Origin: Anniella stebbinsi
Taxonomy: Eukaryota; Chordata; Lepidosauria; Squamata; Anniellidae
Assembly (NCBI GenBank): GCA_029215795.1
Contig: JARDYH010000007.1
Location: 104,820,763-104,884,762 of the forward strand
Reading direction: 5' to 3'
DNA length: 64,000 nt
Made by a program: the position numbers and the translations under genes. This document shows, piece after piece, positions 52,474 through 61,900 of the stretch. Every line of letters starts with the position of its first letter. Positions within the stretch are counted from its first letter, which is position 1. The notes beneath the pieces were generated by a model. It was not told where the DNA came from, made no database searches, and saw only the letters and a list, made by a program, of their open reading frames with translations.

Positions 52474-52898
52474 AGAAAAATGGGTAGTAGTGGGGTAAAT
52501 ACAGTTACGCCTCCCATTTTTTTAGTTTTGAAGATACAAACAGGAAACTTGGGCACATTACAGGGAACACTTCACTTGATATGTGTGTAAAATTTCAGAA
52601 ACATTGGTGCTTGCCTGGTGTGGCAATTAATTTTTGAAACAATGAGGGATTCATTGGACAGCACTTGCCCATAAGGATTCATTGGACAGTACTTTCCCAT
52701 AGGGAATCATTGCATTGCACTTTCCCATAGGGAATCATTGCATTGCACTTTCCCACTGAGAAATACAGTTATGCCTCCCACATTTTTATTTTTGAAGATA
52801 CAAACAGGAAACTTGGGCACATTGTAGACTGGTTAGGGATAGTTATCTGTGAGAAATTTCAGAAAGATTGGTGCATGCGTTTTGTGGCAATTAATTTT
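52474..52898 (+). repeat. 425-bp segment present only in left arm
   Basis: It lies between two copies of GGCAATTAATTTT (52,461 and 52,886) and has no counterpart in the right arm. It holds two tandem units and the four 28-bp repeats. Loss from the right arm by exchange between the flanking direct repeats, or gain in the left arm, would both explain it. It accounts for nearly all of the length difference between the arms. Confidence 0.85.
52646..52757 (+). repeat. Four tandem 28-bp repeats
   Basis: Units 52,646-52,673, 52,674-52,701, 52,702-52,729 and 52,730-52,757. All contain a GATTCATTGGACAG or GAATCATTGCATTG half followed by CACTTTCCCATA-like sequence. Units 1 and 2 share the GGACAG form, and units 3 and 4 share the GCATTG form, so the two pairs arose stepwise. 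This is a minisatellite nested inside the transposable element. Confidence 0.9.
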
Positions 52899-53380
52899 TT
52901 AATAAATACCCAGGAATGCCTATAACTTTGTCATTTTTAAAGTTACACACATGAAACTTTGCCACATTGTAGGAGGTACCTTGGGACCTATGTGTGCTAA
53001 ATTTCAAAAACGTAGGTGCTTGCCTTGTATGGCAATTAATTTTAGAAAAATGGGTAGTAGTGGGGTAAATACAGTTACGCCTCCCATTTTTTTATTTTTT
53101 AAGATACAAACAGGAAACATGGGCACATTACAGGGAACACTTCACTTGATAGGTGTGTAAAATTTCCGAAAGCTGGGTCCAGGCATGTGGTGGCAATTAA
53201 TTTTTGAAACAATGAGGAAAGAAACGCCTATAACTTTTTTATTTTAAAAGTTAGAAGTCTGAACATTGCTCACTTTGTAGATGGGTTAGGGGTAGATATG
53301 TGTCAGAAATTTCAGAATGATAGGTCCAGGCATTTGATGGCTATGGAATTTTTAGATTAAATGTTTCAAAAAATGTTCCA

Positions 53381-53625
53381 CAGAGGCCAGGTCTTCCTTT
53401 CCTCCCCCTCCCGCTTCCCGCGAAGAAAAGGAAACACTGTCTCGTCTCGATCCCTTTGATCCTTGCTAGTATCCATTACAGGGCTCGTGTCTGCTTTCCT
53501 ACTTTCACTTTTTTACTCAAGCAGACACGAGCCCTGTAATGGATACTAGCAAGGATCAAAGGGATCGAGACGAGACAGTGTTTCCTTTTCTTCGCGGGAA
53601 GCGGGAGGGGAAGACCTGGCCTCTG
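53381..53625. repeat. Central hairpin: 107-bp stem, 22-bp spacer
   Basis: The left stem 53,381-53,496 and right stem 53,519-53,625 are exact complements over all 107 bp of the right stem; the left has 9 extra bases near 53,397-53,405. The spacer is 53,497-53,518. The stem is much richer in G+C than the AT-rich arms (for example CCCTCCCGCTTCCCGCG) and is not part of the tandem units, so it may have another origin. A transcript of it would form a long perfect hairpin. Confidence 0.92.
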
Positions 53626-53664
53626 TAGAAATTTTTTTGAAACATGTAATTTAAAAATTCCATA

Positions 53665-54690
53665 GCCATCAAATGCCTGGACCTATCATTCTGAAATTTC
53701 TGACACATATCTACCCCTAACCCATCTACAAAGTGAGCAATGTTCAGACTTCTAACTTTTAAAATAAAAAAGTTATAGGCGTTTCTTTCCTCATTGTTTC
53801 AAAAATTAATTGCCACCACATGCCTGGACCCAGCTGTCTGAAATTTTACACACCTATCAAGTGAAGTGTTCCCTGTAATGTGCCCATGTTTCCTGTTTGT
53901 ATCTTAAAAAATAAAAAAATGGGAGGCGTAACTGTATTTACCCCACTACTACCCATTTTTCTAAAATTAATTGCCATACAAGGCAAGCACCTACGTTTTT
54001 GAAATTTCACACACATAGGTCCCAAGGTACCACCTACAATGTGGCAAAGTTTCATGTGTGTAACTTTACAAATGACAAAGTTATAGGCATTCCTGGGTAT
54101 TTATTAAAAAATTAATTGCCACACAAGGCAAGCACCTACGTTTCCGAAATTTCATACACATGGGTCCCAAGGTACCACCTACAAAGTGGCAAAGTTTCAT
54201 GTGTGTAACTTTAAAAATGACAAAGTTATAGGTGTTTCTTTCCTCATTGTTTCAAAAATTAATTGCCACACAAGGAAAGCTCCAATGTTTCTGAAATTTC
54301 ACTCACATATCAAGGCAAGTGGTACCTGTAATGTGCCCAAGTTTCCTGTTTGTATCTTAAAAAATAAAAAAATGGGAGGCATAACTGTATTTACCCCACT
54401 ACTACCTATTTTTCTAAAATTAATTGCCACACAAGGCAAGCACCTATGTTTCTGAAATTTCACACACATAGGTCCCAAGGTACCTCCTACAATGTGGCAA
54501 AGTTTCATGTTTGTAACTTTAAAAATGACAAAGTTATAAGCATTCCTGGGTATTTATTAAAAAATTAATTGCCACAAAACGCATGCACCAATCTTTCTGA
54601 AATTTCTCACAGATAACTATCCCTAACCAGTCTACAATGTCCCCAAGTTTCATCCTTCTATCTTTAAAAATGAAAAAGTTATAGGCGTTT
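53665..54690 (-). repeat. Tandem 145/161-bp units in right arm
   Basis: The complementary landmark TTAATTGCC recurs with its GCC at 53,812, 53,973, 54,118, 54,264, 54,426 and 54,571, plus a degenerate form at 53,665. Spacings are about 147, 161, 145, 146, 162 and 145. The alternation seen in the left arm is preserved, with two fewer units. Confidence 0.82.
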
Positions 54691-54734
54691 TTGTAAAACA
54701 ATACTTGGCTATGGGAAAAAGCATTCAAAATGGC

Positions 54735-54752
54735 GTCCGATCCGGATCGGAC
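54735..54752. repeat. 18-bp palindrome, right hinge
   Basis: The same perfect palindrome GTCCGATCCGGATCGGAC, at the mirror position of 51,829-51,846. Confidence 0.9.
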
Positions 54753-54854
54753 ATCTGGTCCGATCCGATCCGACCAGCCTCCGATCCGATCCGATCCGAT
54801 CCGACCCCCCAGGTCCGATTCCGATCCGCTATCCGATCCGATCCGGGGGGTCAG
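54753..54854 (+). repeat. Right GATCC-rich subterminal block
   Basis: CCGATCC repeats with the landmark CGACCAGCCTCCG near 54,771. The landmark and flanking repeats run in the same direction as in the left block, not inverted, although the tips outside and the arms inside are inverted. Toward the tip it diverges from the left block (GGGGGGTCAG before the terminal repeat). Confidence 0.85.
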
Positions 54855-54866
54855 TGCACATCCCTA
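54855..54866 (-). repeat. Right terminal inverted repeat
   Basis: TGCACATCCCTA on the plus strand, which reads TAGGGATGTGCA inward. It differs from the left end by G to A at position 6. Confidence 0.9.
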
Positions 54867-54874
54867 GTGTGCAG
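54867..54874 (+). repeat. Right target-site duplication GTGTGCAG
   Basis: Perfect copy of 51,695-51,702 immediately after the element, followed by GGCTTCGGTG, the normal continuation of the monomer. Confidence 0.92.
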
Positions 54875-55950
54875 GGCTTCGGTGAATTTCACCCATGTCT
54901 CGCATTTTGGGATTTCCGGAATCGGAAAATGTGCCCGAACCAGGGGACCCAGGAAAGACACACGAGCATGTCGGCAGCCGGTGGAATCACTGGAAATGGG
55001 GTGCATGCCTCAAGCGAGGGCAGAATGGGACGTTTGCCGGTAGTGTGCAGGGCTTCGGTGAATTTCACCCATGTCTCGCATTTTGGGATTTCCGGAATCG
55101 GAAAATGTGCCCGAACCAGGGGACCCAGGAAACCCACACGAGCGTGTCGGAAGCCGGTGGAATCAGTGGAAATGGGGTGCATGCCTCAAGCGAGGGCAGA
55201 ACAGGACGTTTGCCGGTAGTGTGCAGGGCTTCGGTGAATTTCACCCATGTCTCGCATTTTGGGATTTCCGGAATCGGAAAATGTGCCCGAACCAGGGGAC
55301 CCAGGAAACCCACACGAGCGTGTAGGAAGCCGGTGGAATCACTGGAAATGGGGTGTGTGCCTCAAGCGAGGGCAGAACAGATCATTTGCCGGTAGTGTGC
55401 AGGGCTTCGGTGAATTTCACCCATGTCTCGCATTTTGGGATTTCCAGAATCGGAAAATGTGCCCGAACCAGGGGACCCAGGAAACCCACACGAGCGTGTC
55501 GGAAGCCGGTGGAATCACTGGAAATGGGGTGCATGCCTCAAGCGAGGGCAGAATGGGACGTTTGCCGGTAGTGTGCAGGGCTTCGGTGAATTTCACCCAT
55601 GTCTCGCGTTTTGGGATTTCCGGAATCGGAAAATGTGCCCGAACCAGGGGACCCAGGAAACCCACACGAGCGTGTCGGAAGCCGGTGGAATCACTGGAAA
55701 TGGGGTGCATGCCTCAAGCGAGGGCAGAACGGGACGTTTGCCTGTAGTGTGCAGGGCTTCGGTGAATTTCACCCATGTCTCGCATTTCGGGATTTCCGGA
55801 ATCGGAAAATGTGCCCGAACCAGGGGACCCAGGAAACACACACGAGCGTGTCGGAAGCCGGTGGAATCACTTTAAATGGGATGCATGCCTCAAGCGAGGG
55901 CAGAACGGGACGTTTGCCTGTAGTGTGCAGGGCTTCGGTGAATTTCACCC

Positions 55951-58400
55951 ATGTCTCGCATTTCGGGATTTCCGGAATCGGAAAATGTGCCCGAACCAGG
56001 GGACCCAGGAAACACATACGAGCGTGTCGGAAGCCGGTGGAATCACTGGAAATGGGGTGCAGGCCTCAAGCGAGGGCAGAACGGGACGTTTGCCTGTAGT
56101 GTGCAGGGCTTCGGTGAATTTCACCCATGTCTCGCATTTCGGGATTTCCGGAATCGGAAAATGTGCCCGAACCAGGGGACCCAGGAAACACACACTAGCG
56201 TGTCGGAAGCCGGTGGACTCACTGGAAATGGGGTGCATGCCTCAAGCGAGGGCAGAACGGGATGTTTGCCGGTAGTGTGCAGGGCTTCGGTGAATTTCAC
56301 CCATGTCTCGCATTTTGGGATTTCCGGAATCGGAAAATGTGCCCGAACCAGGGGACCCAGGAAACACACACGAGCGTGTCGGAAGCCGGTGGAATCACTG
56401 GAAATGGGGTGCATGCCTCAAGCGAGGGCAGAACGGGACGTTTGCCGGTAGTGTGCAGGGCTTCGGTGAATTTCACCCATGTCTCGCATTTTGGGATTTC
56501 CGGAATCGGAAAATGTGCCCGAACCAGGGGACCCAGGAAAGATACACGAGCGTGTCGGAAGCTGGTGGAATCACTGGAAATGGGGTGCATGCCTCAAGAG
56601 AGGGCAGAACGGGACGTTTGCCGGTAGTGTGCAGGGCTTCGGTGAATTTCACCCATGTCTCGCATTTTGGGATTTCCGGAATCGGAAAATGTGCCCGAAC
56701 CAGGGGACCCAGGAAACACACACGAGCGTGTCGGAAGCCGGTGGAATCACTGGAAATGGAGTGCATGCCTCAAGAGAGGGCAGAATGGGACGTTTGCCGG
56801 TAGTGTGCAGGGCTTCGGTGAATTTCACCCATGTCTCGCATTTTGGGATTTCCGGAATCGGAAAATGTGCACGAACCAGGGGACCCAGGAAACCCACACG
56901 AGCGTGTCGGAAGCCGGTGGAATCACTGGAAATGGGGTGCATGCCTCAAGCGAGGGCAGAACGGGACGTTTGCCGGTAGTGTGCAGGGCTTCGGTGAATT
57001 TCACCCATGTCTCGCATTTTGGGATTTCCGGAATCGGAAAATGTGCCCGAACCAGGGGACCCAGGAAACACACACGAGCGTGTCGGAAGCCGCTGGAATC
57101 ACTGGAAATGGGGTGCATGCCTCAAGCGAGGGCAGAACGGGACGTTTGCCGGTAGTGTGCAGGGCTTCGGTGAATTTCACCCATGTCTCACATTTTGGGA
57201 TTTACAGAATCGGAAAATGTGCCCGAACCAGAGGACCCAGGAAACCCATACGAGCGTGTAGGATGCAGGTGGAATCACTGGAAATGGGGTGCATGCCTCA
57301 AGCGAGGGCAGAACGGGACGTTTGCCTGTAGTGTGCAGGGCTTCGGTGAATTTCACCCATGTCTCGCATTTTGGGATTTCCGGAATCGGAAAATGTGCCC
57401 GAACCAGGGGACCCAGGAAACCCACACGAGCGTGTAGGAAGCCGGTGGAATCACTGGAAATGGGGTGTATGCCTCAAGCGAGGGCAGAACGGGACGTTTG
57501 CCGGTAGTGTGCAGGGCTTCGGTGAATTTCACCCATGTCTCGCATTTTGGGATTTCCGGAATCGGAAAATGTGCCCGAACCAGGGGACCCAGGAAACCCA
57601 CACAAGCGTGTCGGAAGCCGGTGGAATCACTGGAAATGGGGTGCATGCCTCAATCGAGGGCAGAACGGGACGTTTGCCGGTAGTGTGCAGGGCTTCGGTG
57701 AATTTCACCCATGTCTCGCATTTTGGGATTTCCGGAATCGGAAAATGTGCCCGAACCAGGGGACCCAGGAAACCCACACGAGCGTGTCGGAAGCCGGTGG
57801 AATCACTGGAAATGGGGTGCATGCCTCAAGCGAGGGCAGAACGGGACGTTTGCCGGTAGTGTGCAGGGCTTCGGTGAATTTCACCCATGTCTCGCATTTT
57901 GGGATTTCCGGAATCGGAAAATGTGCCCGAACCAGGGGACACAGGAAACACACACGAGCGTGTCGGAAGCCGGTGGAATCACTTTAAATGGGATGCATGC
58001 CTCAAGCGAGGGCAGAACGGGACGTTTGCCGGTAGTGTGCAGGGCTTCGGTGAATTTCACCCATGTCTCGCATTTCGGGATTTCCGGAATCGGAAAATGT
58101 GCCCGAACCAGGGGACCCAGGAAACACACACGAGCGTGTCGGAAGCCGGTGGAATCACTGGAAATGGGGTGCAGGCCTCAAGCGAGGGCAGAACGGGACG
58201 TTTGCCTGTAGTGTGCAGGGCTTCGGTGATTTCACCCATGTCTCGCATTTCGGGATTTCCGGAATCGGAAAATGTGCCCGAACCAGGGGACCCAGGAAAC
58301 ACACACTAGCGTGTCGGAAGCCGGTGGACTCACTGGAAATGGGGTGCATGCCTCAAGCGAGGGCAGAACGGGACGTTTGCCGGTAGTGTGCAGGGCTTCG
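55951..58400 (+). repeat. Duplicate of about 49,260-51,702
   Basis: Monomer types match at an offset of 6,691 bp, which is 3,519 bp of satellite (20 x 176 minus one) plus the 3,172 bp of element and target duplication: 49,260 with 55,951, 49,788 with 56,479, 50,492 with 57,183, and 51,372 with 58,063. Just upstream, 48,732-49,084 matches 55,071-55,423 at 6,339, so the right-hand copy has two more monomers. Thus the element lies between two tandem copies of a unit of about 3 kb. The monomer homologous to its insertion position in the right copy (58,232 onward) is empty. Confidence 0.78.
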
Positions 58401-58765
58401 GTGAATTTCACCCATGTCTCGCATTTTGGGATTTCGGGAATCGGAAAATGTGCCCGAACCAGGGGACCCAGGAAACCCACACGAGCGTGTAGGAAGCCGG
58501 TGGAATCACTGGAAATGGGGTGTATGCCTGAAGCGAGGGCAGAACGGGACGTTTGCCGGTAGAGTGCAGGGCTTCGGTGAATTTCACCCATGTCTCGCAT
58601 TTTGGGATTTCCGGAATCGGAAAATGTGCCCGAACCAGGGGACCCAGGAAACACACACGAGCGTGTCGGAAGCCGGTGGAATCACTTTAAATGGGATGCA
58701 TGCCTCAAGCGAGGGCAGAACGGGACGTTTGCCGGTAGTGTGCAGGGCTTCGGTGAATTTCACCC

Positions 58766-58941
58766 ATGTCTCGCATTTTGGGATTTCCGGAATCGGAAAA
58801 TGTGCCCGAACCAGGGGACCCAGGAAAGATACACGAGCGTGTCGGAAGCTGGTGGAATCACTGGAAATGGAGTGCATGCCTCAAGAGAGGGCAGAATGGG
58901 ACGTTTGCCGGTAGTGTGCAGGGCTTCGGTGAATTTCACCC
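58766..58941 (+). repeat. Chimeric monomer from unequal exchange
   Basis: The left part has GAAAGATACACG and GAAGCTGG, as in the monomers at 56,479 and 60,877. The right part has GGAGTGCATG, AAGAGAGGG and GGCAGAATGGG, as in the next monomer of those copies (56,655 and 61,053). The switch lies between the T at 58,850 and the A at 58,871. The surrounding unit is correspondingly one monomer short: TTTACAGAATC monomers at 57,183 and 59,294 are 2,111 bp apart instead of 2,287. This is the signature of a one-monomer deletion by unequal crossing over, or an equivalent conversion. Confidence 0.85.
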
Positions 58942-61900
58942 ATGTCTCGCATTTTGGGATTTCCGGAATCGGAAAATGTGCACGAACCAGGGGACCCAGG
59001 AAACCCACACGAGCGTGTCGGAAGCCGGTGGAATCACTGGAAATGGGGTGCATGCCTCAAGCGAGGGCAGAACGGGACGTTTGCCGGTAGTGTGCAGGGC
59101 TTCGGTGAATTTCACCCATGTCTCGCATTTTGGGATTTCCGGAATCGGAAAATGTGCCCGAACCAGGGGACCCAGGAAACACACACGAGCGTGTCGGAAG
59201 CCGCTGGAATCACTGGAAATGGGGTGCATGCCTCAAGCGAGGGCAGAACGGGACGTTTGCCGGTAGTGTGCAGGGCTTCGGTGAATTTCACCCATGTCTC
59301 ACATTTTGGGATTTACAGAATCGGAAAATGTGCCCGAACCAGAGGACCCAGGAAACCCATACGAGCGTGTAGGATGCAGGTGGAATCACTGGAAATGGGG
59401 TGCATGCCTCAAGCGAGGGCAGAACGGGACGTTTGCCTGTAGTGTGCAGGGCTTCGGTGAATTTCACCCATGTCTCGCATTTTGGGATTTCCGGAATCGG
59501 AAAATGTGCCCGAACCAGGGGACCCAGGAAACCCACACGAGCGTGTAGGAAGCCGGTGGAATCACTGGAAATGGGGTGTATGCCTCAAGCGAGGGCAGAA
59601 CGGGACGTTTGCCGGTAGTGTGCAGGGCTTCGGTGAATTTCACCCATGTCTCGCATTTTGGGATCTCCGGAATCGGAAAATGTGCCCGAACCAGGGGACC
59701 CAGGAAACCCACACAAGCGTGTCGGAAGCCGGTGGAATCACTGGAAATGGGGTGCATGCCTCAATCGAGGGCAGAACGGGACGTTTGCCGGTAGTGTGCA
59801 GGGCTTCGGTGAATTTCACCCATGTCTCGCATTTTGGGATTTCCGGAATCGGAAAATGTGCCCGAACCAGGGGACCCAGGAAACCCACACGAGCGTGTCG
59901 GAAGCCGGTGGAATCACTGGAAATGGGGTGCATGCCTCAAGCGAGGGCAGAACGGGACGTTTGCCGGTAGTGTGCAGGGCTTCGGTGAATTTCACCCATG
60001 TCTCGCATTTTGGGATTTCCGGAATCGGAAAATGTGCCTGAACCAGGGGACACAGGAAACACACACGAGCGTGTCGGAAGCCGGTGGAATCACTTTAAAT
60101 GGGATGCATGCCTCAAGCGAGGGCAGAACGGGACGTTTGCCGGTAGTGTGCAGGGCTTCGGTGAATTTCACCCATGTCTCGCATTTCGGGATTTCCGGAA
60201 TCGGAAAATGTGCCCGAACCAGGGGACCCAGGAAACACACACGAGCGTGTCGGAAGCCGGTGGAATCACTGGAAATGGGGTGCAGGCCTCAAGCGAGGGC
60301 AGAACGGGACGTTTGCCTGTAGTGTGCAGGGCTTCGGTGATTTCACCCATGTCTCGCATTTCGGGATTTCCGGAATCGGAAAATGTGCCCGAACCAGGGG
60401 ACCCAGGAAACACACACTAGCGTGTCGGAAGCCGGTGGACTCACTGGAAATGGGGTGCATGCCTCAAGCGAGGGCAGAACGGGACGTTTGCCGGTAGTGT
60501 GCAGGGCTTCGGTGAATTTCACCCATGTCTCGCATTTTGGGATTTCGGGAATCGGAAAATGTGCCCGAACCAGGGGACCCAGGAAACCCACACGAGCGTG
60601 TAGGAAGCCGGTGGAATCACTGGAAATGGGGTGTATGCCTGAAGCGAGGGCAGAACGGGACGTTTGCCGGTAGAGTGCAGGGCTTCGGTGAATTTCACCC
60701 ATGTCTCGCATTTTGGGATTTCCGGAATCGGAAAATGTGCCCGAACCAGGGGACCCAGGAAACACACACGAGCGTGTCGGAAGCCGGTGGAATCACTTTA
60801 AATGGGATGCATGCCTCAAGCGAGGGCAGAACGGGACGTTTGCCGGTAGTGTGCAGGGCTTCGGTGAATTTCACCCATGTCTCGCATTTTGGGATTTCCG
60901 GAATCGGAAAATGTGCCCGAACCAGGGGACCCAGGAAAGATACACGAGCGTGTCGGAAGCTGGTGGAATCACTGGAAATGGGGTGCATGCCTCAAGAGAG
61001 GGCAGAACGGGACGTTTGCCGGTAGTGTGCAGGGCTTCGGTGAATTTCACCCATGTCTCGCATTTTGGGATTTCCGGAATCGGAAAATGTGCCCGAACCA
61101 GGGGACCCAGGAAACACACACGAGCGTGTCGGAAGCCGGTGGAATCACTGGAAATGGAGTGCATGCCTCAAGAGAGGGCAGAATGGGACGTTTGCAGGTA
61201 GTGTGCAGGGCTTCGGTGAATTTCACCCATGTCTCGCATTTTGGGATTACCGGAATCGGAAAATGTGCACGAACCAGGGGACCCAGGAAACCCACACGAG
61301 CGTGTCGGAAGCCGGTGGAATCACTGGAAATGGGGTGCATGCCTCAAGCGAGGGCAGAACGGGACGTTTGCCGGTAGTGTGCAGGGCTTCGGTGAATTTC
61401 ACCCATGTCTCGCATTTTGGGATTTCCGGAATCGGAAAATGTGCCCGAACCAGGGGACCCAGGAAACACACACGAGCGTGTCGGAAGCCGCTGGAATCAC
61501 TGGAAATGGGGTGCATGCCTCAAGCGAGGGCAGAACGGGACGTTTGCCGGTAGTGTGCAGGGCTTCGGTGAATTTCACCCATGTCTCACATTTTGGGATT
61601 TACAGAATCGGAAAATGTGCCCGAACCAGAGGACCCAGGAAACCCATACGAGCGTGTAGGATGCAGGTGGAATCACTGGAAATGGGGTGCATGCCTCAAG
61701 CGAGGGCAGAACGGGACGTTTGCCTGTAGTGTGCAGGGCTTCGGTGAATTTCACCCATGTCTCGCATTTTGGGATTTCCGGAATCGGAAAATGTGCCCGA
61801 ACCAGGGGACCCAGGAAACACACACTAGCGTGTCGGAAGCCGGTGGACTCACTGGAAATGGGGTGCATGCCCCAAGCGAGGGCAGAACGGGACGTTTGCC

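Larger units (their letters stand above)
51893..53340 (+). repeat. Tandem 145/161-bp units in left arm
   Basis: The landmark GGCAATTAA recurs at 52,008, 52,153, 52,314, 52,461, 52,622, 52,886, 53,031 and 53,192, with a degenerate form near 53,336. Spacings are 145, 161, 147, 161, 264, 145, 161 and about 145. The 264 equals one unit of 152 plus the 112-bp insert of 28-bp repeats. Each unit shares the skeleton ATAACTTT..CATTTTTAAAG, GAAACTT, AAATTTCAGAAA, GGTGC and TGTGGCAATTAATTTT, so the arm is a diverged tandem array with an alternating dimer period of about 306 bp. Confidence 0.82.
51829..53496 (+). repeat. Left arm of long inverted repeat
   Basis: A 1,668-bp arm that matches the reverse complement of 53,519-54,752 with only scattered substitutions, apart from 425 bp present only here (52,474-52,898), a 9-bp indel near the centre and a few small indels. 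It is AT-rich and built of tandem units of about 145 and 161 bp. Short open frames at 51,853, 52,034, 52,381 and 52,951 resemble one another because the units are homologous, and they reappear on the opposite strand of the other arm. I do not regard them as genes. Confidence 0.9.
53519..54752 (-). repeat. Right arm of long inverted repeat
   Basis: A 1,234-bp arm, the mirror of the left arm. It lacks 425 bp: its sequence passes straight from one GGCAATTAATTTT-type motif (near 54,118 on the complement) to the part that in the left arm follows the second such motif near 52,886. Reverse-strand open frames at 53,846-54,055, 54,299-54,508 and 54,534-54,728 mirror those of the left arm. Confidence 0.9.
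51703..54866. mobile_element. Non-autonomous hAT-like element, near-palindromic
   Basis: A 3,164-bp element inserted in a satellite monomer. The ends are TAGGGGTGTGCA (51,703-51,714) and the inverted TAGGGATGTGCA (54,855-54,866), one mismatch in 12. Both sides are flanked by GTGTGCAG, and removing the element and one GTGTGCAG restores an intact 176-bp monomer. An 8-bp duplication with ends starting YAGGG fits the hAT superfamily, and the target fits the nTnnnnAn preference known for Ac-type hATs. The interior is two long inverted arms of AT-rich tandem units around a 22-bp spacer. Small open frames (at most 105 codons) repeat in mirror image, and no transposase motif is visible. It is therefore non-autonomous and would need a transposase in trans. 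Origin of the interior and host species are unknown. Confidence 0.88.

Noticed and set aside
53381..53625. A microRNA precursor or rho-independent terminator at the central hairpin.
   Set aside because: The stem is over 100 bp and perfectly paired, far longer than either, and it is symmetric with the rest of the palindrome.
51853..54728. Short open frames of 64-105 codons in the transposable element, several similar to each other.
   Set aside because: Their similarity follows from the 145/161-bp tandem units and the inverted arms. They appear in mirror image on the other strand, and none shows a transposase (hAT dimerisation, zinc-finger BED or RNase H-like) signature.
51703..54866. The palindrome as an assembly or library mirror artefact.
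   Set aside because: The arms differ by substitutions, a 9-bp indel and a 425-bp segment. The outer blocks are direct rather than inverted, and both ends have proper terminal repeats with an 8-bp target duplication. A mirror artefact would give identical arms.
51703..54866. Alternative classes for the element (Mutator-like foldback, Helitron, piggyBac, Tc1/mariner).
   Set aside because: Mutator-like elements usually give 9-bp (8-11) duplications and long terminal repeats starting at the tip. Here the inverted tip is only 12 bp before a non-inverted block. The other classes need TTAA, TA or no duplication. The 8-bp duplication and TAGGG ends fit hAT best.
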